Under the pieces are notes generated by a model. The model saw only the letters and a program-made list of their open reading frames with translations, was not told the DNA's origin and did not search any database. A stretch of 51,701 nt of DNA from Chitinophagaceae bacterium (lineage in GTDB: Bacteria; Bacteroidota; Bacteroidia; Chitinophagales; Chitinophagaceae): the NCBI GenBank assembly GCA_025449645.1, contig JANWIY010000125.1, positions 1-51,701 of the forward strand. The letters run 5' to 3'. Below are positions 17,148 through 26,471 of the stretch, piece by piece (positions within the stretch are counted from its first letter, which is position 1; each line of letters opens with the position of its first letter). The translations under genes were made by a program, and so were the position numbers.

Positions 17148-18743
17148 TTAAGAGCCTGGTGCTCCGCTCAATATTTCTGCGGGAACCTGATGCTCATATT
17201 TTTTAAAATTATCTATGAACTGATTAGCCAGTTCCTGTGCTTTGGCCTGATATTCAATAGGATCTTTCCAGGTTTTTTCGGGGTTAAGGATATCATCCGG
17301 TACCCCAGGACAGGTCTCGGGTACAGCAAAGTGGAAAACCTGGTGGACGTTCCAGTTACAATTTCCCAGCTTACCGTCCAGTACTGCACTTACTATTGAC
17401 CGCGTAAAATGTAAAGGTATCCTTTTCCCTTTTCCATACGCACCGCCGCTCCATCCTGTATTGATTAGCCACACGCAAACCTGGTGCCTTCGGATTTTCT
17501 CGCCCAGCATCTTTGCATAATATGCGGGATGTAATGGAAGAAAAGGTGCCCCGAAACAAGCACTGAAAGTGGACTTAGGCTCTTTTACACCAGCTTCGGT
17601 CCCGGCAATCTTTGCCGTGTATCCCGAAATGAACTGGTACATTGCCTGTTCTGGCGTTAGTCTGGAAACTGGTGGTAATACGCCTGAGGCATCGCAAGTA
17701 AGGAAAAAAATATTCGAAGGCGCTTTTCCAACAGAAGGTATGACTGCATTCCGGATATAATTAAGCGGATAGGAGACTCGTGTGTTTTCAGTTCGGGAGG
17801 CATCCTCATAATTCACTTTGTTTGTTCCCGGGAAAAATTCTGTATTCTCCAGTAAAGCACCCTCACGGATGGCAAGGTAAATATCTGGTTCGCTCGCTTC
17901 ATTCAGATGAATGCATTTTGCATAGCATCCTCCTTCAAAATTAAATATGCCATGCGGTGTCCATCCATGCTCGTCGTCACCGATCAGTCTCCTGCTCCTG
18001 TCTGCACTCAGTGTGGTTTTTCCTGTACCGCTCAAACCAAAGAAAACAGCTGTATCGCCCGATTTTCCCATATTGGCTGCACAATGCATGCTGAGCACCT
18101 GCTTCTGAAAAGGCAGCATGTAGTTCAATACAGAGAATACGGATTTTTTAACTTCTCCGGTATAGCCCGTGCCTGCCAAAAGAATCACATGATGTTTCAA
18201 TGAAATAATGACCGCGTTCTGTTGACGGATACCGCAGCGGGACGGATCAAGTTTCAAACCTGGAGCAATCAGCAGATGCCAGGCCGTTTTAAACTCCGGA
18301 TCTCCGGGCCTCAAAAACATATTATAGGCAAACAGGTCCATTACCGGCGTTTCCGAGATCACCCGAAGGTTGAGCCGGTATTCAGGATCGGCACAAACCG
18401 CACTGTCGCGCACCCATATCTCAGGAAGCAGGTTCAGATAGTCAGTCACTTTTTTAAAAATCAGGTCAAACTGTTTTTCTTCCATTGGCTGGTTGTACTG
18501 ATTCCAATCCACCGCATCGGCGGAGATTTCATCCTTTACCATGTACCTGTCTTTTGGGCTGCGACCGGTAAATTCACCTGTGTTAATCGCAAGGGCACCA
18601 GAGTCTGTCAGCCTGCCTTCATTTCTTCCTATACACTGACTCACGAGCTCTGCCGGGCTCAGCTGGTAATGGATGCTGCCACTCACTTTCAGTCCGAGGT
18701 TCATTAATTTTTTCAACGGTAGACCCATAACAGGTGCTGACAT
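17148..18743 (-). CDS. pckA: Phosphoenolpyruvate carboxykinase (ATP)
   Basis: A 531-residue gluconeogenic enzyme that turns oxaloacetate and ATP into PEP, CO2 and ADP. The kinase-1a P-loop GLSGTGKTTLSAD lies near residue 237, the metal-binding LIGDDEHGW follows near 256, and the substrate and PEPCK-specific sites TGEFTGRSPKDRYMV (near 56) and NTGWSGGAYGKGKRI (near 438) are intact. Full length for the ATP type. It is a single gene with its own promoter-like box at 18761-18768 and a bidirectional terminator. With maeB and citrate synthase it gives the window much of the PEP-pyruvate-oxaloacetate node. Confidence 0.97.
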   Translation of the reverse strand: MSAPVMGLPLKKLMNLGLKVSGSIHYQLSPAELVSQCIGRNEGRLTDSGALAINTGEFTGRSPKDRYMVKDEISADAVDWNQYNQPMEEKQFDLIFKKVTDYLNLLPEIWVRDSAVCADPEYRLNLRVISETPVMDLFAYNMFLRPGDPEFKTAWHLLIAPGLKLDPSRCGIRQQNAVIISLKHHVILLAGTGYTGEVKKSVFSVLNYMLPFQKQVLSMHCAANMGKSGDTAVFFGLSGTGKTTLSADRSRRLIGDDEHGWTPHGIFNFEGGCYAKCIHLNEASEPDIYLAIREGALLENTEFFPGTNKVNYEDASRTENTRVSYPLNYIRNAVIPSVGKAPSNIFFLTCDASGVLPPVSRLTPEQAMYQFISGYTAKIAGTEAGVKEPKSTFSACFGAPFLPLHPAYYAKMLGEKIRRHQVCVWLINTGWSGGAYGKGKRIPLHFTRSIVSAVLDGKLGNCNWNVHQVFHFAVPETCPGVPDDILNPEKTWKDPIEYQAKAQELANQFIDNFKKYEHQVPAEILSGAPGS

Positions 18744-18760
18744 ATTAATCGTTTAAGCCC

Positions 18761-18768
18761 CAAAACTA
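18761..18768 (-). promoter_or_regulatory. Bacteroidota -7 element upstream of pckA
   Basis: On the minus strand TAGTTTTG is a perfect TAnnTTTG box ending 17 bp before the pckA ATG. The -33 region is A-rich without a clear TTTG. Confidence 0.4.
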
Positions 18769-18947
18769 AAATTTAATCTTTTCTAAAAAAAGCCTTTTTT
18801 AAGAACCATAATTTAGAAAATATTCATAAAATAGAGGTTTTACTATATCTTACTCTAAATCCTGATCTTACAGAGTGCTTCTGCTTTGAAGTTTTCAGTT
18901 TTCTTTGTCCTGTTGCGGTCTCATCAATCCTCCCTACTTTTACATTG

Positions 18948-20237
18948 ATGAAATACCTGCCGCTCAATCCATTGATATTTAAGCAGAACCGGCAAAGATT
19001 CCAAAAGGAAATGCTGCCTTCATCAATAGCTATTTTCGTAAGCAACGATGAAATGCCTTCCAATGGCGATGCACTGTATCCATTTAAGCAGAATAGCAAT
19101 CTTTACTGGCTTACGGGCATTGTTCAGGAAGACAGCATGTTAGTCCTTTTTCCCGATCATCCTGATCCGAAATACCGGGAAGTACTTGTGCTGGCAAGGC
19201 CGGATGAACTGAAGGAAAAATGGGATGGAAAAAGACTGCGTGCGGAGGAAGGCCAAGCCATTTCAGGGATCATGACGATCGTTTGGATGGATACTCTTGA
19301 CCCTTTGCTGCAAGTGTGGATTCACCTGGCAAAGAATATTTATTTGCCCTCAAACGAAAATGATCGTAAAAATACCCAGATTCAAACCCGGGAATACCGT
19401 TTCATTGAAGAAACCAGAAAGCGATTTCCACTACATCAATACCTCCGTGCTGCACCCATACTGAAAGAGCTGAGGTCTGTCAAAACTGCCGAGGAAGTCA
19501 AGGTTTTGCAACAGGCAATCCATATAACGCACCTTGCATTTGAACGGGTAATGAAATTTATGGGTCCTGGAGTTTTTGAGTTTGAAGTGGAGGCTGAAAT
19601 CCAATATGCTTTTCTTTTACAAAGGGCAACGGGTCCGGCTTATGGCAGCATCCTGGCTTCAGGTGGAAATGCATGTACACTCCACTATGTATCCAACAAT
19701 GCAGAATGCAGGAACGGGGATATGATCCTTATGGATTTTGGCGCAGAGTATGGCGGCTATTGTGCAGATCTTACACGGACGATCCCAGTGAATGGAAAAT
19801 TTACCAGGCGTCAGAAAGAAGTGTACAACGCCTGCTATCATCTGCACCGGTTTGCCAAAAGCCTGCTGAAGCCTGGAGCCATTTTAAACGAATATCATAA
19901 GCAGGTGGGCAAGGAAGCGGACATCATTTTTCAGAAAATTGGTTTGCTCAGCAAATCTGATGTCAAAAATGCAACGCCCGAGAATCCAGCATACTGGAAA
20001 TATATGTACCACGGCATTTCCCACCATATTGGCATTGATGTACATGACCTGGGAACACGCACCGAACCCCTGCGTGCCGGCATGGTGCTGACTGTGGAAC
20101 CCGGTATATATATCAGGGAAGAGAACCTGGGCATCCGGATTGAAAATAATGTATGGCTCACAAAGAATGGTAATCAGGATCTGATGAAAGACATACCCAT
20201 TACCGTGGAAGAGATCGAGGCGAGCATGAAAAAATGA
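18948..20237 (+). CDS. pepP: Aminopeptidase P family protein (Xaa-Pro aminopeptidase)
   Basis: A 429-residue M24B metallopeptidase that removes N-terminal residues preceding proline. The N-terminal creatinase-like domain (1-165) contains the PepP hallmark SNDEMPSNGDALYPFKQN. The pita-bread domain has the five dinuclear metal ligands: Asp in MILMDFGAEYGG, Asp in CADLTRT, His in GISHHIGIDVHD, Glu in TVEPGIYI and Glu in GIRIENN. The frame is open from a TTG at 18945, but the ATG directly after it is the better start. A weak promoter pair (GTTG, 19 bp, TACTTTTA) ends 5 bp before this ATG. Single gene. Confidence 0.92.
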   Translation: MKYLPLNPLIFKQNRQRFQKEMLPSSIAIFVSNDEMPSNGDALYPFKQNSNLYWLTGIVQEDSMLVLFPDHPDPKYREVLVLARPDELKEKWDGKRLRAEEGQAISGIMTIVWMDTLDPLLQVWIHLAKNIYLPSNENDRKNTQIQTREYRFIEETRKRFPLHQYLRAAPILKELRSVKTAEEVKVLQQAIHITHLAFERVMKFMGPGVFEFEVEAEIQYAFLLQRATGPAYGSILASGGNACTLHYVSNNAECRNGDMILMDFGAEYGGYCADLTRTIPVNGKFTRRQKEVYNACYHLHRFAKSLLKPGAILNEYHKQVGKEADIIFQKIGLLSKSDVKNATPENPAYWKYMYHGISHHIGIDVHDLGTRTEPLRAGMVLTVEPGIYIREENLGIRIENNVWLTKNGNQDLMKDIPITVEEIEASMKK

Positions 20238-20320
20238 GGCCCGCCCCAATAGGGGATAAGACGGAATGCCTTAGAATAAAATAATCATTGACCCTAAACC
20301 GAGCCAAACCTGTTTACTTC

Positions 20321-21085
20321 ATGAAGCAACTACCCCATTTTTTCACCTTACTGAATTTATTTTTCGGCTGCGTTGCACTGATCTGCATTTTACAGAACGG
20401 GATCACCATCATGTATTTAAATGACGGTACACAATATGTCGACATCCCGGAAAAGATCTGGCTCGCTCCGCTGTTCATGGGCCTCGCGGCCCTGGCAGAT
20501 TTTATTGACGGCTTTTTGGCAAGATGGCTAAAGGCGGGTTCCACGCTCGGGCGCGAGCTGGATTCCCTGGCGGACCTCGTAAGTTTTGGAGTGGCTCCGG
20601 GCATGATCCTCTACCAGTTTTTAAGGATGAGCTATATGCGCCAGGCGGATGGTACAGATGTGTCCATGCTCCTGCTCCTTCCTGCGATGATCCTTCCCTG
20701 CGCGGCCGCATTCAGGCTGGCCGTGTTTAATCTCGATCAATCACAATCGCTTTCATTCAGGGGGATTCCCGTTCCTGCAGTTGGACTGATGGTTGCTTCA
20801 TTTCCTTTGATTTACTGGACAAAAAACAGCAACTGGGTAATCAATCTTTTATTAAATAAATGGGTTTTATACATTCTCATATTGTTATTGGGTTTTGTGA
20901 TGGTCAGCCGTTTCCGTGTCATGTCTATGAAATTTAGCAAGGGTACTTCCGGTCAAAATCTGCCGCGAATAATTCTCTTCCTTATTGCACTGGCCTCGAT
21001 ATTCATTTTTCAATGGCTTGCCGTACCGGTCATCTTCCTTTTTTACATTGTATTATCTTTGATCTTTAAAAACAGGATTGTATGA
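20321..21085 (+). CDS. pssA: CDP-diacylglycerol-serine O-phosphatidyltransferase
   Basis: A 254-residue integral membrane protein that makes phosphatidylserine, the precursor of phosphatidylethanolamine. The CDP-alcohol phosphotransferase signature DG-x2-AR-x8-G-x3-D-x3-D is perfect (DGFLARWLKAGSTLGRELD plus a further Asp, residues about 65-87). About seven membrane helices follow the usual layout. An upstream TTG at 20288 would add 11 residues. I prefer the ATG because the protein then begins MKQLPHFFTLLNLFFGC, as PssA proteins do. It overlaps purS by 4 bp (ATGA), suggesting coupling of the two. Confidence 0.93.
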   Translation: MKQLPHFFTLLNLFFGCVALICILQNGITIMYLNDGTQYVDIPEKIWLAPLFMGLAALADFIDGFLARWLKAGSTLGRELDSLADLVSFGVAPGMILYQFLRMSYMRQADGTDVSMLLLLPAMILPCAAAFRLAVFNLDQSQSLSFRGIPVPAVGLMVASFPLIYWTKNSNWVINLLLNKWVLYILILLLGFVMVSRFRVMSMKFSKGTSGQNLPRIILFLIALASIFIFQWLAVPVIFLFYIVLSLIFKNRIV

Positions 21086-21330
21086 ATTTTTCGGTTCAGG
21101 TTAAGGTGATGCCTTTGAAGGAATTATTGGATCCGCAGGGAAAAGCTGTTATGGGCGGCCTCCGCAATCTGGGTTTGCAATCGGTTAGCGACGTTCGCAT
21201 CGGGAAGACCATACAACTTCAGGTGGAAGCCCAAAATGAGGCGCAGGCAAAAAAGATTGGTGAAGAAGCGAGTAAGAAACTGCTCGCAAATCCGGTGATG
21301 GAGTATTTTGAGGTGTCTGTGGGCGAATAA
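21082..21330 (+). CDS. purS: Phosphoribosylformylglycinamidine synthase subunit PurS
   Basis: An 82-residue subunit of the PurSQL complex in de novo purine synthesis; PurS bridges PurL and PurQ and helps channel ammonia. The sequence shows the full PurS pattern: VKVMPLKELLDPQGKAVMGGLRNLGLQSVSDVRIGK, then QLQVEAQNEAQAKKIGEEASKKLLANPVMEYFEV. Its presence implies the split PurL/PurQ/PurS system in this organism. Its ATG overlaps the pssA stop. The TAA stop is directly followed by the first TAATTTGA unit of array e. Confidence 0.95.
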   Translation: MNFSVQVKVMPLKELLDPQGKAVMGGLRNLGLQSVSDVRIGKTIQLQVEAQNEAQAKKIGEEASKKLLANPVMEYFEVSVGE

Positions 21331-21466
21331 TAATTTGATAATTTGATAATTTGAAAATAGGGTATGCCGGAACCCTCGCGGAAAATTAACACAGCGGACT
21401 TAATTTTGTTTTCACCTCCCAGCTTTCATTCATTTTCAAATTTTCAAATGAGCACATTTTCAAATT
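21331..21466. repeat. Octad hairpin array e (purS/rsmI)
   Basis: Three perfect TAATTTGA units (21331-21354) start right after the purS stop. The right arm (21426-21466) is the inverse of AATTTGA and AAATGTGC type units and ends 4 bp before the rsmI ATG. The loop of about 70 bp is unrelated to the other copies. Confidence 0.75.
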
Positions 21467-21470
21467 CCCC

Positions 21471-22136
21471 ATGCTTTATCTCGTTCCTTCTCCCATAGGC
21501 AATCTGCAGGACATTAGCTTTCGGGCGCTGGAAACACTGAAAAAAGCAGACCTGATTCTGGCGGAGGATACCAGGACCTCGCTCAAGCTGCTGAACCATT
21601 ACCAGATCATCAGGCCACTCACCTCATTTCATCAGCACAATGAGCATAAAGTGCTTCGCCACCTGGTAGATCAGTTGCTTCAGGGAAAGACCATGGCATT
21701 ACTGACCGATGCCGGCACTCCAGGGATTTCTGATCCGGCTTATCTGCTCGTAAGGGAATGCATTCAGGTAAACATCCGCGTGGAATGCCTGCCCGGCGCA
21801 ACCGCATTCGTTCCTGCGCTTGTAAATAGCGGATTGCCTATGAACCGGTTTTGTTTTGAAGGATTTTTGCCTTTGAAAAAGGGCCGCCAGACCCTGCTGA
21901 AAAAACTTGCTGCTGAACAAAGAACCATGGTCTTCTATGAATCACCGCTCAGGCTTCTGAAAACCCTTCAGGAATTCATATTGTATTTTGGCCCGGAGAG
22001 AAAATGCTGTGTCAGCCGGGAACTCACTAAATTGTTTGAAGAAAATATCCGCGGTTCGCTGCAGGAAGTAGCGAATCACTTTATGGAAAAAGGAGTCAAA
22101 GGGGAAATTGTAATCGTTTTAGAAGGTACAGGATAA
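21471..22136 (+). CDS. rsmI: 16S rRNA (cytidine(1402)-2'-O)-methyltransferase
   Basis: A 221-residue SAM-dependent enzyme of the tetrapyrrole methylase fold that methylates the ribose of C1402 in 16S rRNA. Signatures: LYLVPSPIGNLQDISFRALETL at the N terminus, LILAEDTRTSLKLLNHY near 23-39, the SAM loop LTDAGTPGISDPAYLLVRE near 80-98, and FEGFLPLKKGRQTLLKKL near 123-140. It lacks the extra C-terminal domain of the E. coli protein, as expected for shorter family members. It runs with the M1 peptidase gene, 31 bp upstream of it. Confidence 0.95.
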   Translation: MLYLVPSPIGNLQDISFRALETLKKADLILAEDTRTSLKLLNHYQIIRPLTSFHQHNEHKVLRHLVDQLLQGKTMALLTDAGTPGISDPAYLLVRECIQVNIRVECLPGATAFVPALVNSGLPMNRFCFEGFLPLKKGRQTLLKKLAAEQRTMVFYESPLRLLKTLQEFILYFGPERKCCVSRELTKLFEENIRGSLQEVANHFMEKGVKGEIVIVLEGTG

Positions 22137-22167
22137 ACTTTTATTATTTATTATCATCTGCTGAATT

Positions 22168-24045
22168 ATGAAACACCCACATACCTTGTTTAATAGGATT
22201 TTTCAAACGGCCATCTGTTTGATCCTCGCCCAGGGCATTGTCAATTTTGTTTTTGCGCAGCCTGACCGCTGGCAGCAACGAGTAAAGTATTTCATGGACA
22301 TTGATGTGAATGTGATCAGCAACCGGTTTAAAGGAAAACAGCATCTCGAGTACAGCAATCATTCTCCGGATACCCTAAAAAGAGTTTTCTACCATTTATA
22401 CTGGAATGCATTTCAGCCGAACAGCATGATGGATAACCGGAGCCGCGTCCTCGGGCAGGTCATGATCGGCGGAAACCCCGACTGGGATGAACGCGTCCGT
22501 GACAGGATCCAGCATTTAAAACCGGATGAAGTCGGATATCAGAAAATACTATCCCTCAAGATGAATGGTGTTTCGCAAACGTTTAAAATAGAAGAAACCA
22601 TTCTCGAGGTAAATCTTACCACGCCCATTCTTCCCAACAGTACGGTTAGTTTGGATATGGAATTTGAAGCCCAGACACCCTTGCAAATCCGCAGGAGCGG
22701 TCGCGACAATCCCGAAACCCAGGTTCGGTATTCAATGAGCCAGTGGTATCCAAAGATCTGTGAATATGACTATGCGGGATGGCATGCAACGCCTTATGTG
22801 GCCAGGGAATTCTATGGTGTGTGGGGAGACTTTGATGTAAAAATCCATATTGATAAAACCTATATCCTGGGAGGAACCGGATATTTGCAAAACGCCAATC
22901 AGATCGGCTATGGATATGAATCGCCGGGCACGAAAGTTATACGGCCACCCGGTGATAAACTTACCTGGCATTTTTTTGCACCGAACGTGCACGATTTTGT
23001 TTGGGCCGCTGATCCGGGCTTTAAGCATGCAAGCAAAAAAATCCGCAGTGATCTGACGCTTCACGTGCTCTATAAAACAACGAATGCGCCGGAAAAAAAA
23101 TGGTTGAATATCCTGGATCAGGCTGCACGCGCGCTGCCTTTTATTGAAAAGACCTTTGGCCCCTATCCTTACAAACAATATTCTTTTATTCACGGTGGTG
23201 ACGGGGGAATGGAATATCCCATGGCAACACTTTTGGCTGATGGCAGCGGCTGGATGCACGAATTTATGCATAGCTGGTACCAGGGTATGCTGGGCACTAA
23301 TGAATTGAAATATCCCTGGATGGATGAGGGATTCACGCAATATGCGGCAGCGCGGATCTGGGGCCATTTAAATAACGACAGTTCCGCAGATCAGACCTAT
23401 AAACATGAATACGATGGGTATTTCTCCCTTGCCAAAAGTAATTTCCAGGAACCTTTGAGTACTTATGCAGATTTTTTCAGCACTAACCGGGGATACGAGC
23501 TTTCATCCTATTATAAGGGAACCGTATTTATGGTACAGTTGGGATATATTGTCGGCGATGAGGTGCTGGACAAAATCTTACTGGAATATTACCGGGAATG
23601 GAGATTCAAACATCCGAATGCGGATGATTTTATGCGCATTGCAGAAAAAGTCAGCGGCATGCAGCTGGATTGGTACAAGGATTTTTGGATCAACAGCACG
23701 AAGAGCATCGACTACGGGATCGATAGTTTATGGGAAGAAAATGGAAAAACGAAGATCCGTTTGCGTATGATCGGAAAGACACCCATGCCGATTGATGTGT
23801 TCCTGCAATTCAAAGACGGCAGCCGGGAGCTGGCTTATATTCCGCAATACCTCATGTTTGGCTTGAAACCCGAAGAAAATAAATTGATACCCCGGATCAC
23901 ATATGATCCCTGGAAATGGACGAGTCCCGATTATGAATTCGAAATCAATCACCGGCTCACGGATCTGAAAATAATAGAAATAGATCCATCCCACCGGATG
24001 GCGGATATTGACCGGGCAAATAACCGGCTGGAATTGAATTGGTAA
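22168..24045 (+). CDS. Secreted M1-family metallopeptidase (aminopeptidase N-like)
   Basis: A 625-residue gluzincin. Residues 1-30 form a signal peptide ending VFAQ. An N-terminal beta-domain is followed by the catalytic domain with a GGMEYPMATLL exopeptidase motif (GAMEN equivalent, near 347) and zinc site HEFMHSWY (HExxH, near 362) with the third ligand Glu in WMDEGFTQYAA about 18 residues later. M1 enzymes release N-terminal amino acids; in Bacteroidota many are periplasmic or surface peptidases. A second M1 protein of the same layout is encoded at 29534-31483, so this strain has at least two. No sorting domain is seen at the C terminus. Confidence 0.92.
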   Translation: MKHPHTLFNRIFQTAICLILAQGIVNFVFAQPDRWQQRVKYFMDIDVNVISNRFKGKQHLEYSNHSPDTLKRVFYHLYWNAFQPNSMMDNRSRVLGQVMIGGNPDWDERVRDRIQHLKPDEVGYQKILSLKMNGVSQTFKIEETILEVNLTTPILPNSTVSLDMEFEAQTPLQIRRSGRDNPETQVRYSMSQWYPKICEYDYAGWHATPYVAREFYGVWGDFDVKIHIDKTYILGGTGYLQNANQIGYGYESPGTKVIRPPGDKLTWHFFAPNVHDFVWAADPGFKHASKKIRSDLTLHVLYKTTNAPEKKWLNILDQAARALPFIEKTFGPYPYKQYSFIHGGDGGMEYPMATLLADGSGWMHEFMHSWYQGMLGTNELKYPWMDEGFTQYAAARIWGHLNNDSSADQTYKHEYDGYFSLAKSNFQEPLSTYADFFSTNRGYELSSYYKGTVFMVQLGYIVGDEVLDKILLEYYREWRFKHPNADDFMRIAEKVSGMQLDWYKDFWINSTKSIDYGIDSLWEENGKTKIRLRMIGKTPMPIDVFLQFKDGSRELAYIPQYLMFGLKPEENKLIPRITYDPWKWTSPDYEFEINHRLTDLKIIEIDPSHRMADIDRANNRLELNW

Positions 24046-24062
24046 TCACCGCGGACAAAAGC

Positions 24063-24725
24063 CTATCTTCTGAAATATTTATTGATGGCCTCTACCCGGT
24101 TGCCAACATGCAGTTTTTCATAGATGTGATAAACGTGCTTACGGACTGTTTCCTGACTGATATAAAGGTTGGCAGCAATCTCCTTATACAAAAGTCCGCG
24201 GGAAAGGTGCTGAAGGATTTCATTTTCCCGGCCCGATAAAGCTGGCAGGGGCCTTGTTTTTCCCGGAAAGGATCCGGCCCATAAGCTGCTACCGGAATCG
24301 GGGTATTGAAAAACCCGTACTACTCTTCTGGCAATCTGACTGCTCATAGGTGCGCCACCTTCCATAATTTGCCTAATGGCATCCAGCAAACATCCCGGAA
24401 GGGTCTTCTTGAGAATGTACCCGTTGGCCCCTGCATGCAGCGCTTCGAATATTTTTTCGTCATCCTCATATACGGTGCACATTAAAAATTGTATGCCGGG
24501 ATATTTTGGTTTGAGTTCACGAATGATATCCGTACCATTTTCCTCATTACCCAGATTGATATCCATCAATACGACCTGGGGTCTCAGGGCCGGGATCAGT
24601 ATCATTGCTTCCCGAAAACAACTGCAACTTCCTGCAAGTTCAAATCCATCTGCCTTCAGGATTATCAATTCCAGTACATTTCGTATTTCTGTGTTGTCAT
24701 CTACAATGCATACGGTGATGGACAT
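24063..24725 (-). CDS. NarL/FixJ-type response regulator
   Basis: A 220-residue two-component regulator. The receiver domain (4-120) has the acidic pair VDDNTE, the phosphorylated Asp in VVLMDINLG (near 55), the Thr in MCTVYEDDE and the Lys in LKKTLPG. A linker precedes a LuxR-type HTH (about 150-215) with LSGRENEILQHLSRG and EIAANLYISQETVRKHVYHIYEKL. It binds DNA as a dimer after phosphorylation. No histidine kinase is adjacent, so it is an orphan here. Its upstream region is filled by array f. Confidence 0.92.
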   Translation of the reverse strand: MSITVCIVDDNTEIRNVLELIILKADGFELAGSCSCFREAMILIPALRPQVVLMDINLGNEENGTDIIRELKPKYPGIQFLMCTVYEDDEKIFEALHAGANGYILKKTLPGCLLDAIRQIMEGGAPMSSQIARRVVRVFQYPDSGSSLWAGSFPGKTRPLPALSGRENEILQHLSRGLLYKEIAANLYISQETVRKHVYHIYEKLHVGNRVEAINKYFRR

Positions 24726-24756
24726 GGGTTTGAATTTGAAGTGCAGGATATTTTCG

Positions 24757-24842
24757 TTGACGGTTGACGGTTGATGGTTGACGGACTTTAAGTGCGAATT
24801 CGCACCAGATATCCGTCAACAATCAACTGTCAACCGTCAACC
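24757..24842. repeat. Heptad hairpin array f with 28-nt loop (response regulator / gntP, divergent)
   Basis: Four TTGAYGG-type units on the left (24757-24784) and four complementary units on the right (24813-24840). The loop is exactly 28 nt and contains the perfect palindrome GTGCGAATTCGCAC (24792-24805). The loop length and several bases are shared with arrays h, i and l. It occupies the divergent promoter region. Confidence 0.85.
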
Positions 24843-24913
24843 TTTCTCACGGAACGCTTAAATTTACCCTGGCTCCTGTAGGCCAACAAAGTATAATCAC
24901 CCTAAAGCACCCC

Positions 24914-26242
24914 ATGCATACCCTTTTCTTACCTGCACTGATCAGCTTATGCATAGGAATTCTGCTGATTGTTATTCTCACGACGAAATTCAGGGTCCAC
25001 GCATTTTTCGCTTTGATGATTTCATGTTTTGTAGTTGGTTTAGGCGTACAGCTACCTGCCGGGGAAATCATTGCATCCGTGAAAGATGGTTTTGGAAACA
25101 TCATGAAATCGATCGGACTGATTATTGTTTTCGGAACTACTCTGGGTGTGATACTGGAGCATACCGGCAGCACCCGGGTAATGGCTAATTATATATTAAA
25201 AAAGCTAGGGGAAAAACGAGCTCCTGTTGCCATGACCCTTACAGGATTGCTGGTGGGATTGCCTATATTTTGCGATTCCGGATATATCGTGTTAAGCGGT
25301 CTCAGCAATTCCCTCGCAAAGCGGACAGGCATGCCTGTTACCATACTGGCCATTTCTCTGGCCACCGGCTTATATGCCATTCACTGCCTGGTTCCTCCCC
25401 ATCCGGGTGCTGCTGGTGCTGCAGGAATTTTTGCTGTTGATTTCGGAAGATTGATTTTTTCCGGTGTACTGATTGCAATCCCTGCTGCGGTTGTCGGGCA
25501 TCTCTGGACCAGATATGCGGGTAAAAAAAACACGGATGTTTTAAAAAAGAATTCAGATGAAAAGGAAATTGCTGGTCCTTTACCCGGTGTGTTAAATGCC
25601 TTCCTGCCCGTGCTGGTGCCGATCCTGCTCATAGCAATCAAATCCTTTCTTACTATTGAAAATGCTGGAACAGGCTGGAGGTCAGTTTTCTTTTTACTGG
25701 GTGATCCGGAGCTCGCCCTGGCCATTGGGATACTGCTGGCATTAACAGCAAAGCGAACCTGGAAAAAAATAGAACTGGGCGCATTATTGCAGGATTCAGC
25801 AGAAAAAGCAGGTGGCATTCTCGTTATCATAGGCGCCGGCGGTGCTTTTGGTGCCGTATTGGCTGCAACACGTTTGGGCGAACAAATAAGTGTATCACTA
25901 CCTCTCGGGAGTCTGGGAATATTTTTTCCTTTTTTGCTGACCTTCATTCTGAAAACTGCCCAGGGATCTTCTACCGTTGCTATCATCACCGCGGCCTCAA
26001 TTGTTCATCCCCTGATACCTTCCCTCGGTCTTTCAAATACAAATGGCCCACTCCTATGCGTTTTATCCATGGGTGCGGGTTCCATGATGATCTCCCATGC
26101 CAACGATGCTTATTTCTGGGTCATCGCCAAATTTTCCGGCCTGGATATGAGGACCATGCTACGGGTTTATACGGTGTCTACTATACTTATGGGACTCACT
26201 TCCTTTGTAATGGTCTGGATTTTGTATTTGTTATTAAAATAG
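24914..26242 (+). CDS. GntP-family gluconate/organic acid:H+ symporter
   Basis: A 442-residue inner-membrane carrier with about twelve hydrophobic segments. Family features include GLPIFCDSGYIVLSGLSNSLAKRTG near 113, the HCLVPPHPGAAGAAG loop near 157-171, and the late TAQGSSTVAIITAASI stretch near 350-365, the substrate-site region in GntP/DsdX proteins. Substrate may be gluconate, another aldonate, D-serine or fructuronate; sequence does not decide. It stands alone, without gluconate kinase or a catabolic gene nearby. Confidence 0.9.
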   Translation: MHTLFLPALISLCIGILLIVILTTKFRVHAFFALMISCFVVGLGVQLPAGEIIASVKDGFGNIMKSIGLIIVFGTTLGVILEHTGSTRVMANYILKKLGEKRAPVAMTLTGLLVGLPIFCDSGYIVLSGLSNSLAKRTGMPVTILAISLATGLYAIHCLVPPHPGAAGAAGIFAVDFGRLIFSGVLIAIPAAVVGHLWTRYAGKKNTDVLKKNSDEKEIAGPLPGVLNAFLPVLVPILLIAIKSFLTIENAGTGWRSVFFLLGDPELALAIGILLALTAKRTWKKIELGALLQDSAEKAGGILVIIGAGGAFGAVLAATRLGEQISVSLPLGSLGIFFPFLLTFILKTAQGSSTVAIITAASIVHPLIPSLGLSNTNGPLLCVLSMGAGSMMISHANDAYFWVIAKFSGLDMRTMLRVYTVSTILMGLTSFVMVWILYLLLK

Positions 26243-26250
26243 GTAGTGAT

Positions 26251-26471
26251 TGATGGGTGATGAGTTATAGTTGATGGGTGATGAATTATGAATGATGAGT
26301 TATGGGTTTATGGATAATGGTGCACTATGGATGAAAGGAGAGGACTTCCGGTGCAAGCCGATGACTAATCCTTATTATCCATTATTTTAAAGAATTGGTG
26401 AACCAGCGGAGCTAAGCATAACTCATAATTCATAATTCAAAACTCATATGCACTCATAACTCCTAATTCAT
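26251..26471. repeat. Heptad array g, TGATGRR/TTATGRR type (gntP/rsmG, convergent)
   Basis: The left arm has about ten in-phase 7-bp units (TGATGGG, TGATGAG, TTATGAA, TTATGGG types, 26251-26320). The right arm has complementary CATAACT / CATAATT units (26417-26471) and covers the rsmG stop codon and its last codons. The loop of about 95 bp looks unrelated to the other copies. This is the longest array in the window. Confidence 0.75.
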
